Shown piece by piece: positions 19,801 through 30,200 of a stretch of 59,192 bases of DNA (its first letter is position 1; the number at the start of each line of letters is the position of its first letter). The stretch is from CALOBA01 sp942491465 (GTDB lineage Bacteria > Pseudomonadota > Gammaproteobacteria > Chromatiales > Chromatiaceae): assembly GCA_942491465.1 (NCBI GenBank), contig CALOBA010000009.1:1-59192 (forward strand), read 5' to 3'. The position numbers were made by a program, and so were the translations under genes. The notes beneath the pieces are model-generated. The model saw only the letters and a list, made by a program, of their open reading frames with translations, ran no database searches and was not told where the DNA came from.

Positions 19801-21390
19801 ATGACGCCCCCCAGCCACGACAACATCCACGCCGACCGCATCCTGATCCTGGACTTCGGCTCCCAGTACACCCAGCTCATCGCTCGGCGCGTGCGCGAGG
19901 CCGGCGTCTACTGCGAGCTGCACCCCTACGACATGGACCCCCAGGCGCTGCGCGCCTTTGCGCCCAAGGGCATCATCCTCTCCGGCGGGCCGCAGTCGGT
20001 GCATGCCGACGCGACGCCGCGGGCGAGCGCGGCGGTGTTCGAGGTCGGCGTGCCGGTGCTCGGCATCTGCTACGGCATGCAGGTCATGGCCGCGCAGCTC
20101 GGCGGCAGCGTCGCGGCGGCGACCGAGCGCGAGTACGGCTACGCCCAGGTCCGCGCCCGCGGCCATTCGCGGTTGCTGCGCGATATCGAGGACCACACCA
20201 GCCCCGAGGGCTATGGCCTGCTCGACGTGTGGATGAGCCACGGCGATCGGGTCGACGCGCTGCCCGCGGGCTTTCACGTCATTGCCGAGACCGACAATGC
20301 CCCACTCGCCGGCATCGCCGACGAGGCACGCGGGCTCTACGGCGTGCAGTTCCACCCGGAGGTCACCCACACCCGCCAAGGCGCGCGCATCCTCGCCCGC
20401 TTCTGCCACGACATCTGCGGCTGCGGCAACCTGTGGACGCCGAGCAACATCATCGACGACGCCATCGCGGCGGTCCGCGCCCGGGTCGGCGACGATCAGG
20501 TCCTGCTCGGGCTCTCCGGCGGCGTTGACTCGTCGGTGGTGGCGGGCCTGCTGCATCGGGCCATCGGCGAGCGCCTGACCTGCGTCTTCGTCGACAACGG
20601 CCTGCTGCGCCACGGCGAGGGCGACCAGGTCATGGCCACCTTTGCCCGCCACATGGGCGTGCGCGTCATCCGCGTCGACGCCGAGCAGCGCTTCCTCGAC
20701 CGGCTCGCCGGCGTCGCCGACCCGGAGGAGAAGCGCAAGCGCATCGGCAACACCTTCATCGAGGTGTTCGACGAGGAGGCCGCTAAGCTCAGCAACGTGC
20801 GCTGGCTGGCCCAGGGGACCATCTACCCCGACGTCATCGAGTCCGCCGGCGCCAAGACCGGCAAGGCCAAGGTGATCAAGTCCCACCACAACGTCGGCGG
20901 CCTGCCCGAGCACATGAACCTGGGCCTGGTGGAGCCCCTGCGCGAGCTGTTCAAGGACGAGGTGCGGCGCATCGGCGTCGAGCTCGGCCTGCCCGCCGAG
21001 ATGGTCTACCGCCACCCCTTCCCCGGCCCCGGGCTGGGCGTGCGCATCCTCGGCGAGGTGCACAAGGAATACGCCGACACCCTGCGCCTGGCCGACCACA
21101 TCTTTATCGAGGAACTGCGCGCCGCCGACCTCTACGACCAGGTCTCCCAGGCCTTCGCCGTGTTCCTGCCGGTGCGCTCGGTGGGCGTGGTCGGCGACAA
21201 CCGCCACTACGCCCACGTCATCGCCCTGCGCGCCGTCGAGACCGTCGACTTCATGACCGCGCGCTGGGCGCACCTGCCCTACGACTTCCTCGAGCAGGTC
21301 TGCCGGCGCATCGTCAATGAGGTCCAGGGCGTCTCGCGCGTGGTCTACGACATCACCGGGAAGCCGCCGGGAACCATTGAGTGGGAGTAG
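19801..21390 (+). CDS. guaA: GMP synthase (glutamine-hydrolysing)
   Basis: The 529-residue enzyme converts XMP to GMP using glutamine and ATP. The class I amidotransferase domain (1-200) has the nucleophile Cys90 in GICYGMQ and the His-Glu pair in QFHPEVTH. The ATP-pyrophosphatase domain has the P-loop SGGVDSSV (from residue 239). The dimerisation domain ends with the family tail KPPGTIEWE. It lies in one operon with guaB. Confidence 0.97.
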   Translation: MTPPSHDNIHADRILILDFGSQYTQLIARRVREAGVYCELHPYDMDPQALRAFAPKGIILSGGPQSVHADATPRASAAVFEVGVPVLGICYGMQVMAAQLGGSVAAATEREYGYAQVRARGHSRLLRDIEDHTSPEGYGLLDVWMSHGDRVDALPAGFHVIAETDNAPLAGIADEARGLYGVQFHPEVTHTRQGARILARFCHDICGCGNLWTPSNIIDDAIAAVRARVGDDQVLLGLSGGVDSSVVAGLLHRAIGERLTCVFVDNGLLRHGEGDQVMATFARHMGVRVIRVDAEQRFLDRLAGVADPEEKRKRIGNTFIEVFDEEAAKLSNVRWLAQGTIYPDVIESAGAKTGKAKVIKSHHNVGGLPEHMNLGLVEPLRELFKDEVRRIGVELGLPAEMVYRHPFPGPGLGVRILGEVHKEYADTLRLADHIFIEELRAADLYDQVSQAFAVFLPVRSVGVVGDNRHYAHVIALRAVETVDFMTARWAHLPYDFLEQVCRRIVNEVQGVSRVVYDITGKPPGTIEWE

Positions 21391-21462
21391 CGTTCGGGTC
21401 GCCAATGCCATGGCCGGGGGCGTCTTCCCGCCAAGTCAACCACCACCGCATCCGGCTGACCC

Positions 21463-21921
21463 ATGTCCACTGACCGCGACGAGCATTGGCTGCGTCAGGC
21501 CATCGCGCTGGCCGAGCGCGCCGCCGCCGAGGGCGAGGTCCCGGTGGGCGCGGTGCTGGTGCGCGACGACGCGGTCATCGGCGAGGGCTGGAACCGGCCC
21601 ATCGGCGAGCACGATGCCAGCGCCCATGCGGAGATCCGGGCCCTGCGCGACGCCGGCCACCGCGTCGACAACTACCGCCTCCCCAACAGCACCCTGTACG
21701 TGACCCTGGAGCCCTGCGTCATGTGCGCCGGCGCCATCATCCACGCCCGCGTCGCCCGCGTGGTCTATGGCGCCACCGATCCCAAGGCCGGCGCCTGCGG
21801 CAGCGTCTTCGACCTGCTGCCGTCCGACAGCCGCTTCAACCACCGCACCCACTGCACCGGCGGCGTGCTCGCCGAGCCCTGCGGCACGCTGCTGCGGGAG
21901 TTTTTCCGCGCACGGCGATAA
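21463..21921 (+). CDS. tadA: tRNA(Arg) adenosine-34 deaminase
   Basis: The 152-residue enzyme deaminates A34 to inosine in tRNA-Arg(ACG). The zinc site is complete: His55 and the proton-shuttling Glu57 in HAEIRAL, and Cys85 and Cys88 in PCVMCAGA. The tail HCTGGVLAEPCGTLLREFF is typical of TadA. It starts 72 bases after guaA on the same strand and is probably co-transcribed. Confidence 0.95.
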   Translation: MSTDRDEHWLRQAIALAERAAAEGEVPVGAVLVRDDAVIGEGWNRPIGEHDASAHAEIRALRDAGHRVDNYRLPNSTLYVTLEPCVMCAGAIIHARVARVVYGATDPKAGACGSVFDLLPSDSRFNHRTHCTGGVLAEPCGTLLREFFRARR

Positions 21922-22090
21922 CCAACGGTTCAAAAACAACTGAAACACATGAGATGGCGCGGGAAAGGCGGGCCGGCTTCTGGGGTATCCCCATAAATCC
22001 GGCTCGAAAACCGCGGCGAGGCGACCAGCGACCAGGGCTCCTTGACGCCTGCGCCGGTAGCTGGAGCGCGAGCCCCTGGCGCGTCCCGCC

Positions 22091-23126
<1,036 letters not shown>

Positions 23127-23143
<17 letters not shown>

Positions 23144-24776
23144 GACGTGATCGGGTAATGGAGCGGCTGAGCAGGATCACGGGCAACAGGCCCGCGAGGA
23201 CGATGGTGAGGGCGGCCGGGGCCGAGTCCGCCAGGCGTTCGTCGGCGGCAAGTTCGTAGGCACGCACCGCGAGGGTATTGAAGTTGAACGGGCGCAGGAT
23301 CAGCGTCGCCGGCAGCTCCTTCAGCACATCGACGAAGACCAGCAGCACCGCGGTGAGCAGGCTGCCGCGCAACATGGGCACATGCACCCGCCGCAGCACC
23401 TGCCCCGGTGACAAGCGCATGGAGCGGGCGGCCTCATCCATGGACGGGCGGATCTTGGCCAGGCCGCTGTCGACGGTCTGCAGGGAGACGGCTAGAAACC
23501 GCACCAAATAGGCGAAGATCAGCGCCGCCAGCGAGCCGCTGAGCAGCAGGCCGGTGGACAGGCCGAAGGTCGCGCGCATCCAGGCATCGAGGCCGTTGTC
23601 GAGCCAGGCGAACGGGATGATCACGCCAACGGCGATCACCGTGCCCGGCACCGCGTAGCCCAGGCCGGCGATACGCACCGCCGCGGCCACCCGGACACCC
23701 GGCTGGAGCCGGCGGCCGTAGCCTAGGATCAGCGCCAACACCAACGCCAGCAGCGCGGTGATGGCCGCCAGCTGCAGGCTATTGAGCACCAGCCGGCCGA
23801 AGTCGGCGTCGATCTGCGTCTCGGCGATGGTGAACGCCCAATGGCCGAGTTGCCCGGCCGGCAGCAGAAAGCCGAACACCAACGGCAGCAGACAAAACCC
23901 CACCGCCAGCGCCGCATGCAGGCCACGCAGCCGAAGACGGCGGATGGTGGTCTGACGCTGGCCGGTGTGGTGATACCGGGCGCGCTGCCTCGAGAGCCGC
24001 TCCACCAGGATCAACACCAGCACCAGGCCAAGCAGCAGCGCGGCGAGCTGCGCCGCGGCGGCGGCGTTGTCGAGCCCGAACCAGGTGCGGAAGATGCCGG
24101 TGGTGAAGGTCTGCACGCCGAAGTATTGCACCGTGCCGTAGTCCGCCAGGGTCTCCATCAGCGCCAGCGACAACCCGGCGACGATGGCCGGTCGCGCCAG
24201 GGGCAGCGCGACGGTGAAGAAGGTCCGCCAGGGACCGTTGCCCAGGGAGCGGCTGACCTCCAGCACGCACAGCGACTGGCCGAGGAATGCGGCCCGGCTG
24301 AGCAGATAGACATAGGGGTAAAGCACCAGCGTCAGCATCAGCATGGCGCCAGGCAGAGAGCGGACCTGGGGGAACCAGTAGTCGCCGTAGCCCCAGCCGG
24401 TGAGCCCCCGCAGCCAAGTCTGCACCGGGCCGGCGAAGTCCAACATGCCGGTGTAGGTGTAGGCGATGATGTAGGCGGGCATGGCCATCGGCAGCAGCAG
24501 CGCCCACTCGAACAGGCCGCGTCCGGGGAACCGGCACATGCTGGTCAGCCAGGCAGTGCCGACGCCGCCGATCAGCGTGCCCACCGCAACCCCGAGCATC
24601 AGCAGCAGCGAGTTGCCCACATAGTCCGCCAGCACCGTCTGCGCCAGGTGCCGCCAGACCTCCCCGCTGGGGACGAAGACATGGCCCACGACCACCAGCA
24701 CCGGCAGCGCCAGCGTGAGCGACAGGGCGATGGTGGAGAAGGTCCACCAGCGGTGGGATGGTGCGGACTTCGGCAA
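23127..24776 (-). CDS. fbpB: ferric iron ABC transporter permease (fused two-domain)
   Basis: The 549-residue inner-membrane protein has about 12 helices in two homologous halves. Each half carries an EAA-type loop (SRSLGNGPWRTFFTVALPLA and AARSMRLSPGQVLRRVHVPM). This is the FbpB/SfuB architecture for Fe3+ uptake. The start is taken as the TTG at 24776, because an in-frame TAG lies ten codons upstream and no ATG precedes the first helix. fbpA ends 21 bases earlier. Confidence 0.9.
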
Positions 24777-24797
24777 TGGCTTGTTTCTGAACCTTGA

Positions 24798-25826
24798 CTA
24801 ACGCCAGCCGGCCCGGTCCATCAAGCGCACCGCCTCGGCATTGAGCTCGCCGAGCTTGGCGAGGTTGATAGCGTCGGGCTTGAAGTCGCCCCAGGCGGAC
24901 AGGGTCGGGCTCAGCGCGACGCCCTCGCGCACAGGGTACTCACCATTGGCCTCGGCATACCACTGCTGCGCATCTTCGCTGGCCAGATACTCCAGCAACG
25001 CGATGGCGGCGTCGCGGTTCTTGGCGTTCTTCGTCAGCGCGGCGCCGCTGATATTCACATGTACGCCGCGTCCGTCCTGATTGGGCCAGAACACGGCCAT
25101 GCGCTCGGCGGCGGCCTGCTGGAGCGGATCGCTGCCGTTCAGCATGCCGGCGAGATAATAGGTGTTGGCGATGGCCAGGTCGCACTGACCGGCCGCGGCG
25201 GCCTTGATCTGGTCGCGATCGCCGCCCCGGGGCGGGCGCGCCATGTTCGCCACCAGACCCTCGGCCCAGGTCTCGACCGCCGCGGCCCCGTCCGCGTCGA
25301 TCAGCGAGGCGACCAGGGACTGGTTGTAGATGTTGTCCGACGAGCGGATGCAGATACGCCCCTTCCACTGCGGATCGGCCAGGGCCTCGTAGGTCGAAAG
25401 CGTCGCCGGGTCCACTTTGCCGTCGACGTAGAGAATCGGACGGGCGCGCAGGGTAAGCCCGACCCAATGATCGTCGAGGTCTCGGTAGTTGGCCGGCACC
25501 ACCCGTGTCAGCAGCGCCGAGCCGATGGGTTGGGTGATGCCCGACGCCTTGGCCCGGTACAACCGACCGGCATCGGCGGTGATCAGCAGATCCGCCGGTG
25601 AGTTGATGCCCTCCCGCTCCAGGCGCTTGAGCAGGGCGTCGTCCTTGCCGGTGACCAGGTTGACCTGGATGCCGGTCGCGGAGGAGAAGCGGTCGAGCAG
25701 CGGCTTGATCAGGGCCTCTTTGCGGGCGGAGTAGAGATTGACCTCGTCGTCGGCGGCCTGCGCCGTCGGCAGCAGAGACAGGCCGGCGAGCAGCGCGGCG
25801 GCGAGGGTCGGGATGCGTTGAGGCAA
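24798..25826 (-). CDS. fbpA: periplasmic ferric iron-binding protein
   Basis: The 342-residue protein has a signal peptide (residues 1-24, ending AQA) and an FbpA/FutA-type fold starting DDEVNLYSARKEALIKPLL. The paired tyrosines in NTYYLAGM are the classic Fe3+ ligands, and GKDDALLKRLEREGINSPAD is a family segment. It delivers periplasmic Fe3+ to FbpBC. The gene is first in the operon, downstream of a Fur-box-like site. Confidence 0.92.
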   Translation of the reverse strand: MPQRIPTLAAALLAGLSLLPTAQAADDEVNLYSARKEALIKPLLDRFSSATGIQVNLVTGKDDALLKRLEREGINSPADLLITADAGRLYRAKASGITQPIGSALLTRVVPANYRDLDDHWVGLTLRARPILYVDGKVDPATLSTYEALADPQWKGRICIRSSDNIYNQSLVASLIDADGAAAVETWAEGLVANMARPPRGGDRDQIKAAAAGQCDLAIANTYYLAGMLNGSDPLQQAAAERMAVFWPNQDGRGVHVNISGAALTKNAKNRDAAIALLEYLASEDAQQWYAEANGEYPVREGVALSPTLSAWGDFKPDAINLAKLGELNAEAVRLMDRAGWR

Positions 25827-25898
25827 GGCAGTTTCTCCTTAGGTGGCGGGTATTGAACGTAAGCGCCTGCACGGGCCTGTGCCCGCGCCGCCACTAAA

Positions 25899-25917
25899 GA
25901 TAATGAGAAGCCTTCCT
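25899..25917 (-). promoter_or_regulatory. putative Fur box upstream of fbpA
   Basis: GATAATGAGAAGCCTTCCT matches 13 of 19 positions of the Fur consensus, with the left half GATAATGA perfect. It lies about 73 bases upstream of the fbpA start in an AT-rich island within GC-rich DNA. Iron repression by Fur would fit the operon. Confidence 0.5.
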
Positions 25918-25984
25918 ATTCGCAACCCCGGCAGGGCGAAAATGTGCCTTGGAAACCGCCGAACCCAGTTCGATCGGTCCTCCG

Positions 25985-26585
25985 TCAGGTTTGACCCGCC
26001 GGCCCCAGTTCGCTGCCTTCGATGCAGTGGCGACCGTTGTCCTTGGCGGTGTAGAGGGCGTACTTGCGCTTGAGCTCCAGGTGCAGGGCGACGCGCGCCT
26101 TGACCATGGGCGGGTGGAAGGGCTTGGTGATGTAGTCGACGGCGCCGGCGGCGAAGCCGCGGGCGGCGTCCATGACCTCGGACACGGCGGTGACGAAGAT
26201 CACCGGGGTCGGCGCCGTTCACCGCGTCGTCCACCCCAAGCCCGGCGGCCTGCTGCCATTCGCGGGCCACCAGGCGGTTGATCTCCACTGCATCAGGTCC
26301 TCGCGGGCGGTGGCATTGTCGTCGACCACCAGCACCCGCAGCCCGCGCAGGTCCAGCGGCGTGTTCGGCAGCGACCGGTGCCGCGCCGGGGCCAGGCCGA
26401 AGCGGGCGGTGACGGTGAACCGGCTGCCCTCCCCCGGCCGGCTTTCAAGCCCGATATCGCCGCCCATCATCCGCGCCAGCTGCCGCGCGATGGGCAGACC
26501 GAGACCGGTGCCGCCATGGCGGCGGTTGATGGAGCCGTCGGCCTGGGTGAAGACGTCGAAGATCGGAAAGTTGACAGAAATCGCC
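25985..26585 (-). pseudogene. remnant of a hybrid sensor histidine kinase (HATPase + receiver)
   Basis: Read on the minus strand, IFDVFTQADGSINRRHGGTG and LGLPIARQLARMMGGDIGLE are the G2 box and end of a histidine kinase ATPase domain. They run straight into a receiver domain start (LRVLVVDDNATAREDL). That frame ends at 26219, and another frame (26203-25985) gives a receiver end: AAGAVDYITKPFHPPMVKAR. The middle of the receiver is lost or scrambled, and everything before the G2 box is missing, with pgsA abutting at 26586. Confidence 0.8.
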
Positions 26586-27146
26586 TTAGTGGCCTGCGCC
26601 GGTAAGGCTCGGCCAGGCCGCCCGCAGATATTCGATCATCGACCACAGGGTCAGCAGGGCGGCGATGTAGAGCAGGACCAGGGCCAGGGTGTGGATGGGG
26701 ATGCCGAAGACCGGGCCGCCGAGGATCAGGAGCAGGATGGCGATCATCTGCGCGGTGGTCTTGACCTTGCCCCAGATCGACACCGCCACCTTGGCCCGCG
26801 CGCCGATCTCGGCCATCCATTCGCGCAGGGCCGAGACGGTGATCTCGCGGCCGATGATCACCGCCGCCGGCAGGGCGAGGACCATCTCGGGCTGGGCCTG
26901 GACCAGCAGCACCAGCGCCACGGCGACCATCAGCTTGTCCGCCACCGGATCAAGGAAGGCGCCCAGGGGCGAGGTCTGGTTCCAACGCCGGGCGAGCCAG
27001 CCGTCCACCAGGTCAGTGAGCGCGGCGATGCCGAACACGGCGGCGCAGATCAGCCGCGCCCAGGGGATGGGCAGGTAGAAGATGACGACGAAGACAGGGA
27101 TCAGCGCGATGCGCAGCAGGGTAAGGATGTTCGGGATATTCCACAT
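26586..27146 (-). CDS. pgsA: CDP-diacylglycerol-glycerol-3-phosphate 3-phosphatidyltransferase
   Basis: The 186-residue inner-membrane enzyme makes phosphatidylglycerol phosphate from CDP-diacylglycerol and glycerol-3-phosphate. The CDP-alcohol phosphotransferase motif is intact: DLVDGWLARRWNQTSPLGAF followed by LDPVADK. The N-terminus MWNIPNILTLLRI is characteristic of PgsA. Length matches the family (about 180). Confidence 0.96.
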   Translation of the reverse strand: MWNIPNILTLLRIALIPVFVVIFYLPIPWARLICAAVFGIAALTDLVDGWLARRWNQTSPLGAFLDPVADKLMVAVALVLLVQAQPEMVLALPAAVIIGREITVSALREWMAEIGARAKVAVSIWGKVKTTAQMIAILLLILGGPVFGIPIHTLALVLLYIAALLTLWSMIEYLRAAWPSLTGAGH

Positions 27147-27271
27147 GGGCGGGCTTCAAGATTGCGGGATTTCGCGCGATGCTCGTTCGAATGCCGAAAC
27201 GATGCAACGACATTCTACCCCAGCCCTGCGCCGAACCGAGATGCCGGTGAGCCGCCTGGACGGGCGGTTGT

Positions 27272-30200
27272 TCAGTTCTCGAACTTGAAGAAGATGTCGG
27301 CGCCCTGGGAATCGCCGGTCTCGGTCTGCAACTCGATGCGGTTGTTGAGGTCGTAGCGCACCTTGACCTTGTCGGAGGCGTCGCCGAGGCTGCTCTCGTA
27401 TTCGACGAACAGCTTCGGGGCGACGTAGGTGCCCACGGACAGGGCACGGTCGTCGGTGCCGTCCCCGCCCCTCGGCGGCATGCCGGTGACCAGATAGCTG
27501 GTGATCTCGGCCTGGGTCATGTCCGGGTCGGACTCGGAGAAGAAGGTGAGCTTGGCGTTGCGCAGGGTGCCGACCACGCGCACGCCGGCGGTAACGTCGC
27601 CGCCCTCGCGCTGCGCGCTCAACACCAGTCCGGGGTTGCCGATTGGGGTGTTGGCATAGTTGATGATGCCCTGCTTGATGATCAGCGGGCGGCCCACGGA
27701 GGTCATCAGCCCGACGGCACCGGGGAGGGTCAGCCGGTAGCTGCCATCGGTGACATCGAGTTGGCCGTTGCCGAGGATCTCGCCGCCGGGGCTCTGGGTC
27801 ACGCGCAGTTCCCCGGAGAGCAGCGCGCGCAGGCCGAAGGCGTCGATGCGCACGTCGTCGCCGAGCCGCAGCAGCAGGTTGAGGCTCATGGGCGGGCCGC
27901 CCCCGCCGGCATCCGCCTCCATGACCACGTCGGCGGACGGGCTGACGGCCCCGGACGGGATCTCCCGCGGCTTGATCAGCGCCTTACGCACAGCGACTTC
28001 GCCGTCGACGGCGGTGCCGCCGGCCCCGACGCCGACGCGGACCTTGAGCGAGACCACCGCCTTGTACTCCTTGCTGTCGGCCACCTTGAGCTTGTCGCCG
28101 ACGATCTGCAGGCGCAGATCGGGCGCGGACGCGGCCAGCCGCCCGCCGCCGTCGAGCCGCAGCCGACCGCCGCCCACATCGCCCTCCCCGGCCAGCGTCA
28201 GCGTCTCGCCGGCGGCGTTCAGGTCCAGATCCAGCGCGGAGACCACCAGGCCGATCAGCGGCACCCGGGCGCCGAGCCCGCGGGCGGCGATGCGCCCGTC
28301 AAGCCTGGGCGACGGCAGCTGCCCGCCGATGCGCAGGTCGCCGTCGATGCGGCCCTGGATCGCGGTGAGCTGGGGCGCCAGGACCGACAGCCGGGTCAGA
28401 TCCTCCAGCCGCAGCTGCAGCCGGCCGCTGATGCGCTGCGCCGTGCCGGCACCGCCGCCGAGCCGGAACCCGGGCAGCGCCACCTGGCCGTCAACCCCGC
28501 CGATGCCCTCAAGCGGCAGCGCCAGCTCGGTATTGATGCCGTCGCCGCCGGCCTTGATGTCGAGCCGGGTGCCGGCGAAGACGATGCGCTCCGGGGCATC
28601 GGCCAGCGCGACGGCGATCTGCCCCTCGGGCACGCGCAGCTGCGCACTCCCGCTGAGCGTCTGGCCGTCGATGGTGAAGCGGCCTTGGGCGCGAACCTCG
28701 CCGGTCAGCGCCATCAGGTCCGGCAGCAGCGGGCCCAGCGCGGCCAGATCGAAACGGTCCATCGCGAGCCCGGCCTCGATCCGCCCCGGGGCGATCTGCG
28801 CGGCATCGATGCAGGCGCCGGAGCCCTGGCCGTTGCCGATGCACAGCGGTCCGAGCTTGAGCCGATCCGGCCCGAAGGCGAGCGCCGCGGGCCGGGTCAG
28901 CCCCCAGGGGCCGAGCAGCTCGCTGTCCACGGCCAGGGTGCTGAGGACGCCGTCGTAGCCGCCGCCGTCGGCCAGCGCCCCGCGCAGGGCCAGGCGCAGA
29001 TCGAGCTGATCGCCGCTGGCCTCGGCGCTGACGCGGTGGGCGGCGACCGTGCCGTCGGCGCTCAGGCCCAGGGTCTCGAAGCGCAGGCTGCCGACGATCA
29101 GGTTGCTGCCGTCGAAGCGGGCGCTGATGGCATCGCCGGGGCCGAGGCCGAGGTCGGCGCTGCCGCCGATCTGCTCGATGCCCTGGCCGCCGACCTCCAG
29201 GTCGCGACCGTTCAGCTTGAGGCGCACCCGCGGGGCGTCCAGGCTGCCGCTGACCTGACCGCTGGCGTCGATGCTGCCCTTCGCCTCCGGCGCCAGGGTG
29301 CCCAGGTCCGGCGAGGTCAGGGTCAGGCGCAGGTCCAGGCGCTGGTCGATGCTGCCGCCGGCCTGGAGCTTGGTGCTGCCGGAGGCGGCGGTGAGGGTGC
29401 GCAGCGTCACCGCTTGGCCGTCGATGCCGGCGTCGACGACGATTCGGAGCGGATAGCCGCGCAGCTGCCCGCCCAGATCTTGGGTGCGCAGCGTCGCCTT
29501 CGGGCCGGCGTCGGTGATCTCGCCCTGCGACGCGATGCGCCCGCCGAGGCGGCCGGGCCAGGCGGCGACCTGCTTGCCGGGGTCGAGGTCGGCGAGGGTC
29601 AGGGCGACGTCCCAGCGCGGGCTCGGCGCCCAGCCCAGCGTGGCCTGGCCGTCGATCCGCCCGCCGAGGAGTTGCGCCTCCAGCACCTCGGTGGTGGCGG
29701 ACTCGGCATCGCCGGTGCCGCTCAGGCGCAGCGTCGTGGGCGGGATGCCGGCGAGCCGGGCGTCGGCGCCGAGCGCAAAGGCGAAGCCGTCGGCCAAGCC
29801 GCCCTTGGAGGCCAGATCCAATACCACCTCGCCGTCGAGCCCGGCCCAGTGTTGGCCGGGGTCGATGCCGACGCCGTTCAGCGTCAGGTCCCAGCGCGGC
29901 GGCCCGGCCCAGTGAACCGTGCCCTGGGCGGACACCGTGCCGCCCAGGGTGTCGATGGTCAGGGCCTCCAGGTGAGCCGTCTCGGTGCCGGCGGTGCCGT
30001 TCATGGCCAGCGTCGCCGCCGGGTAGGCCGTCAGCGCGGCATCGAGGCCGACCTGGTAGTCGAAGCCGTCGTCCAGCCCGCCGTCGGTCTTGGCCTGCAG
30101 GCCGATGCGCCCGTCCAGTCCGACCCACTGCCGGCCGGGGTCGATGTCGGCGGCGGTCAGGGTCAGGTCCCAGGTCAGCGCCGGCGACCAGGCGACTCGG

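Noticed and set aside
18382..21411. A 1009-codon open frame antisense to guaB and guaA
   Set aside because: It lies over two certain genes and its translation has shadow composition.
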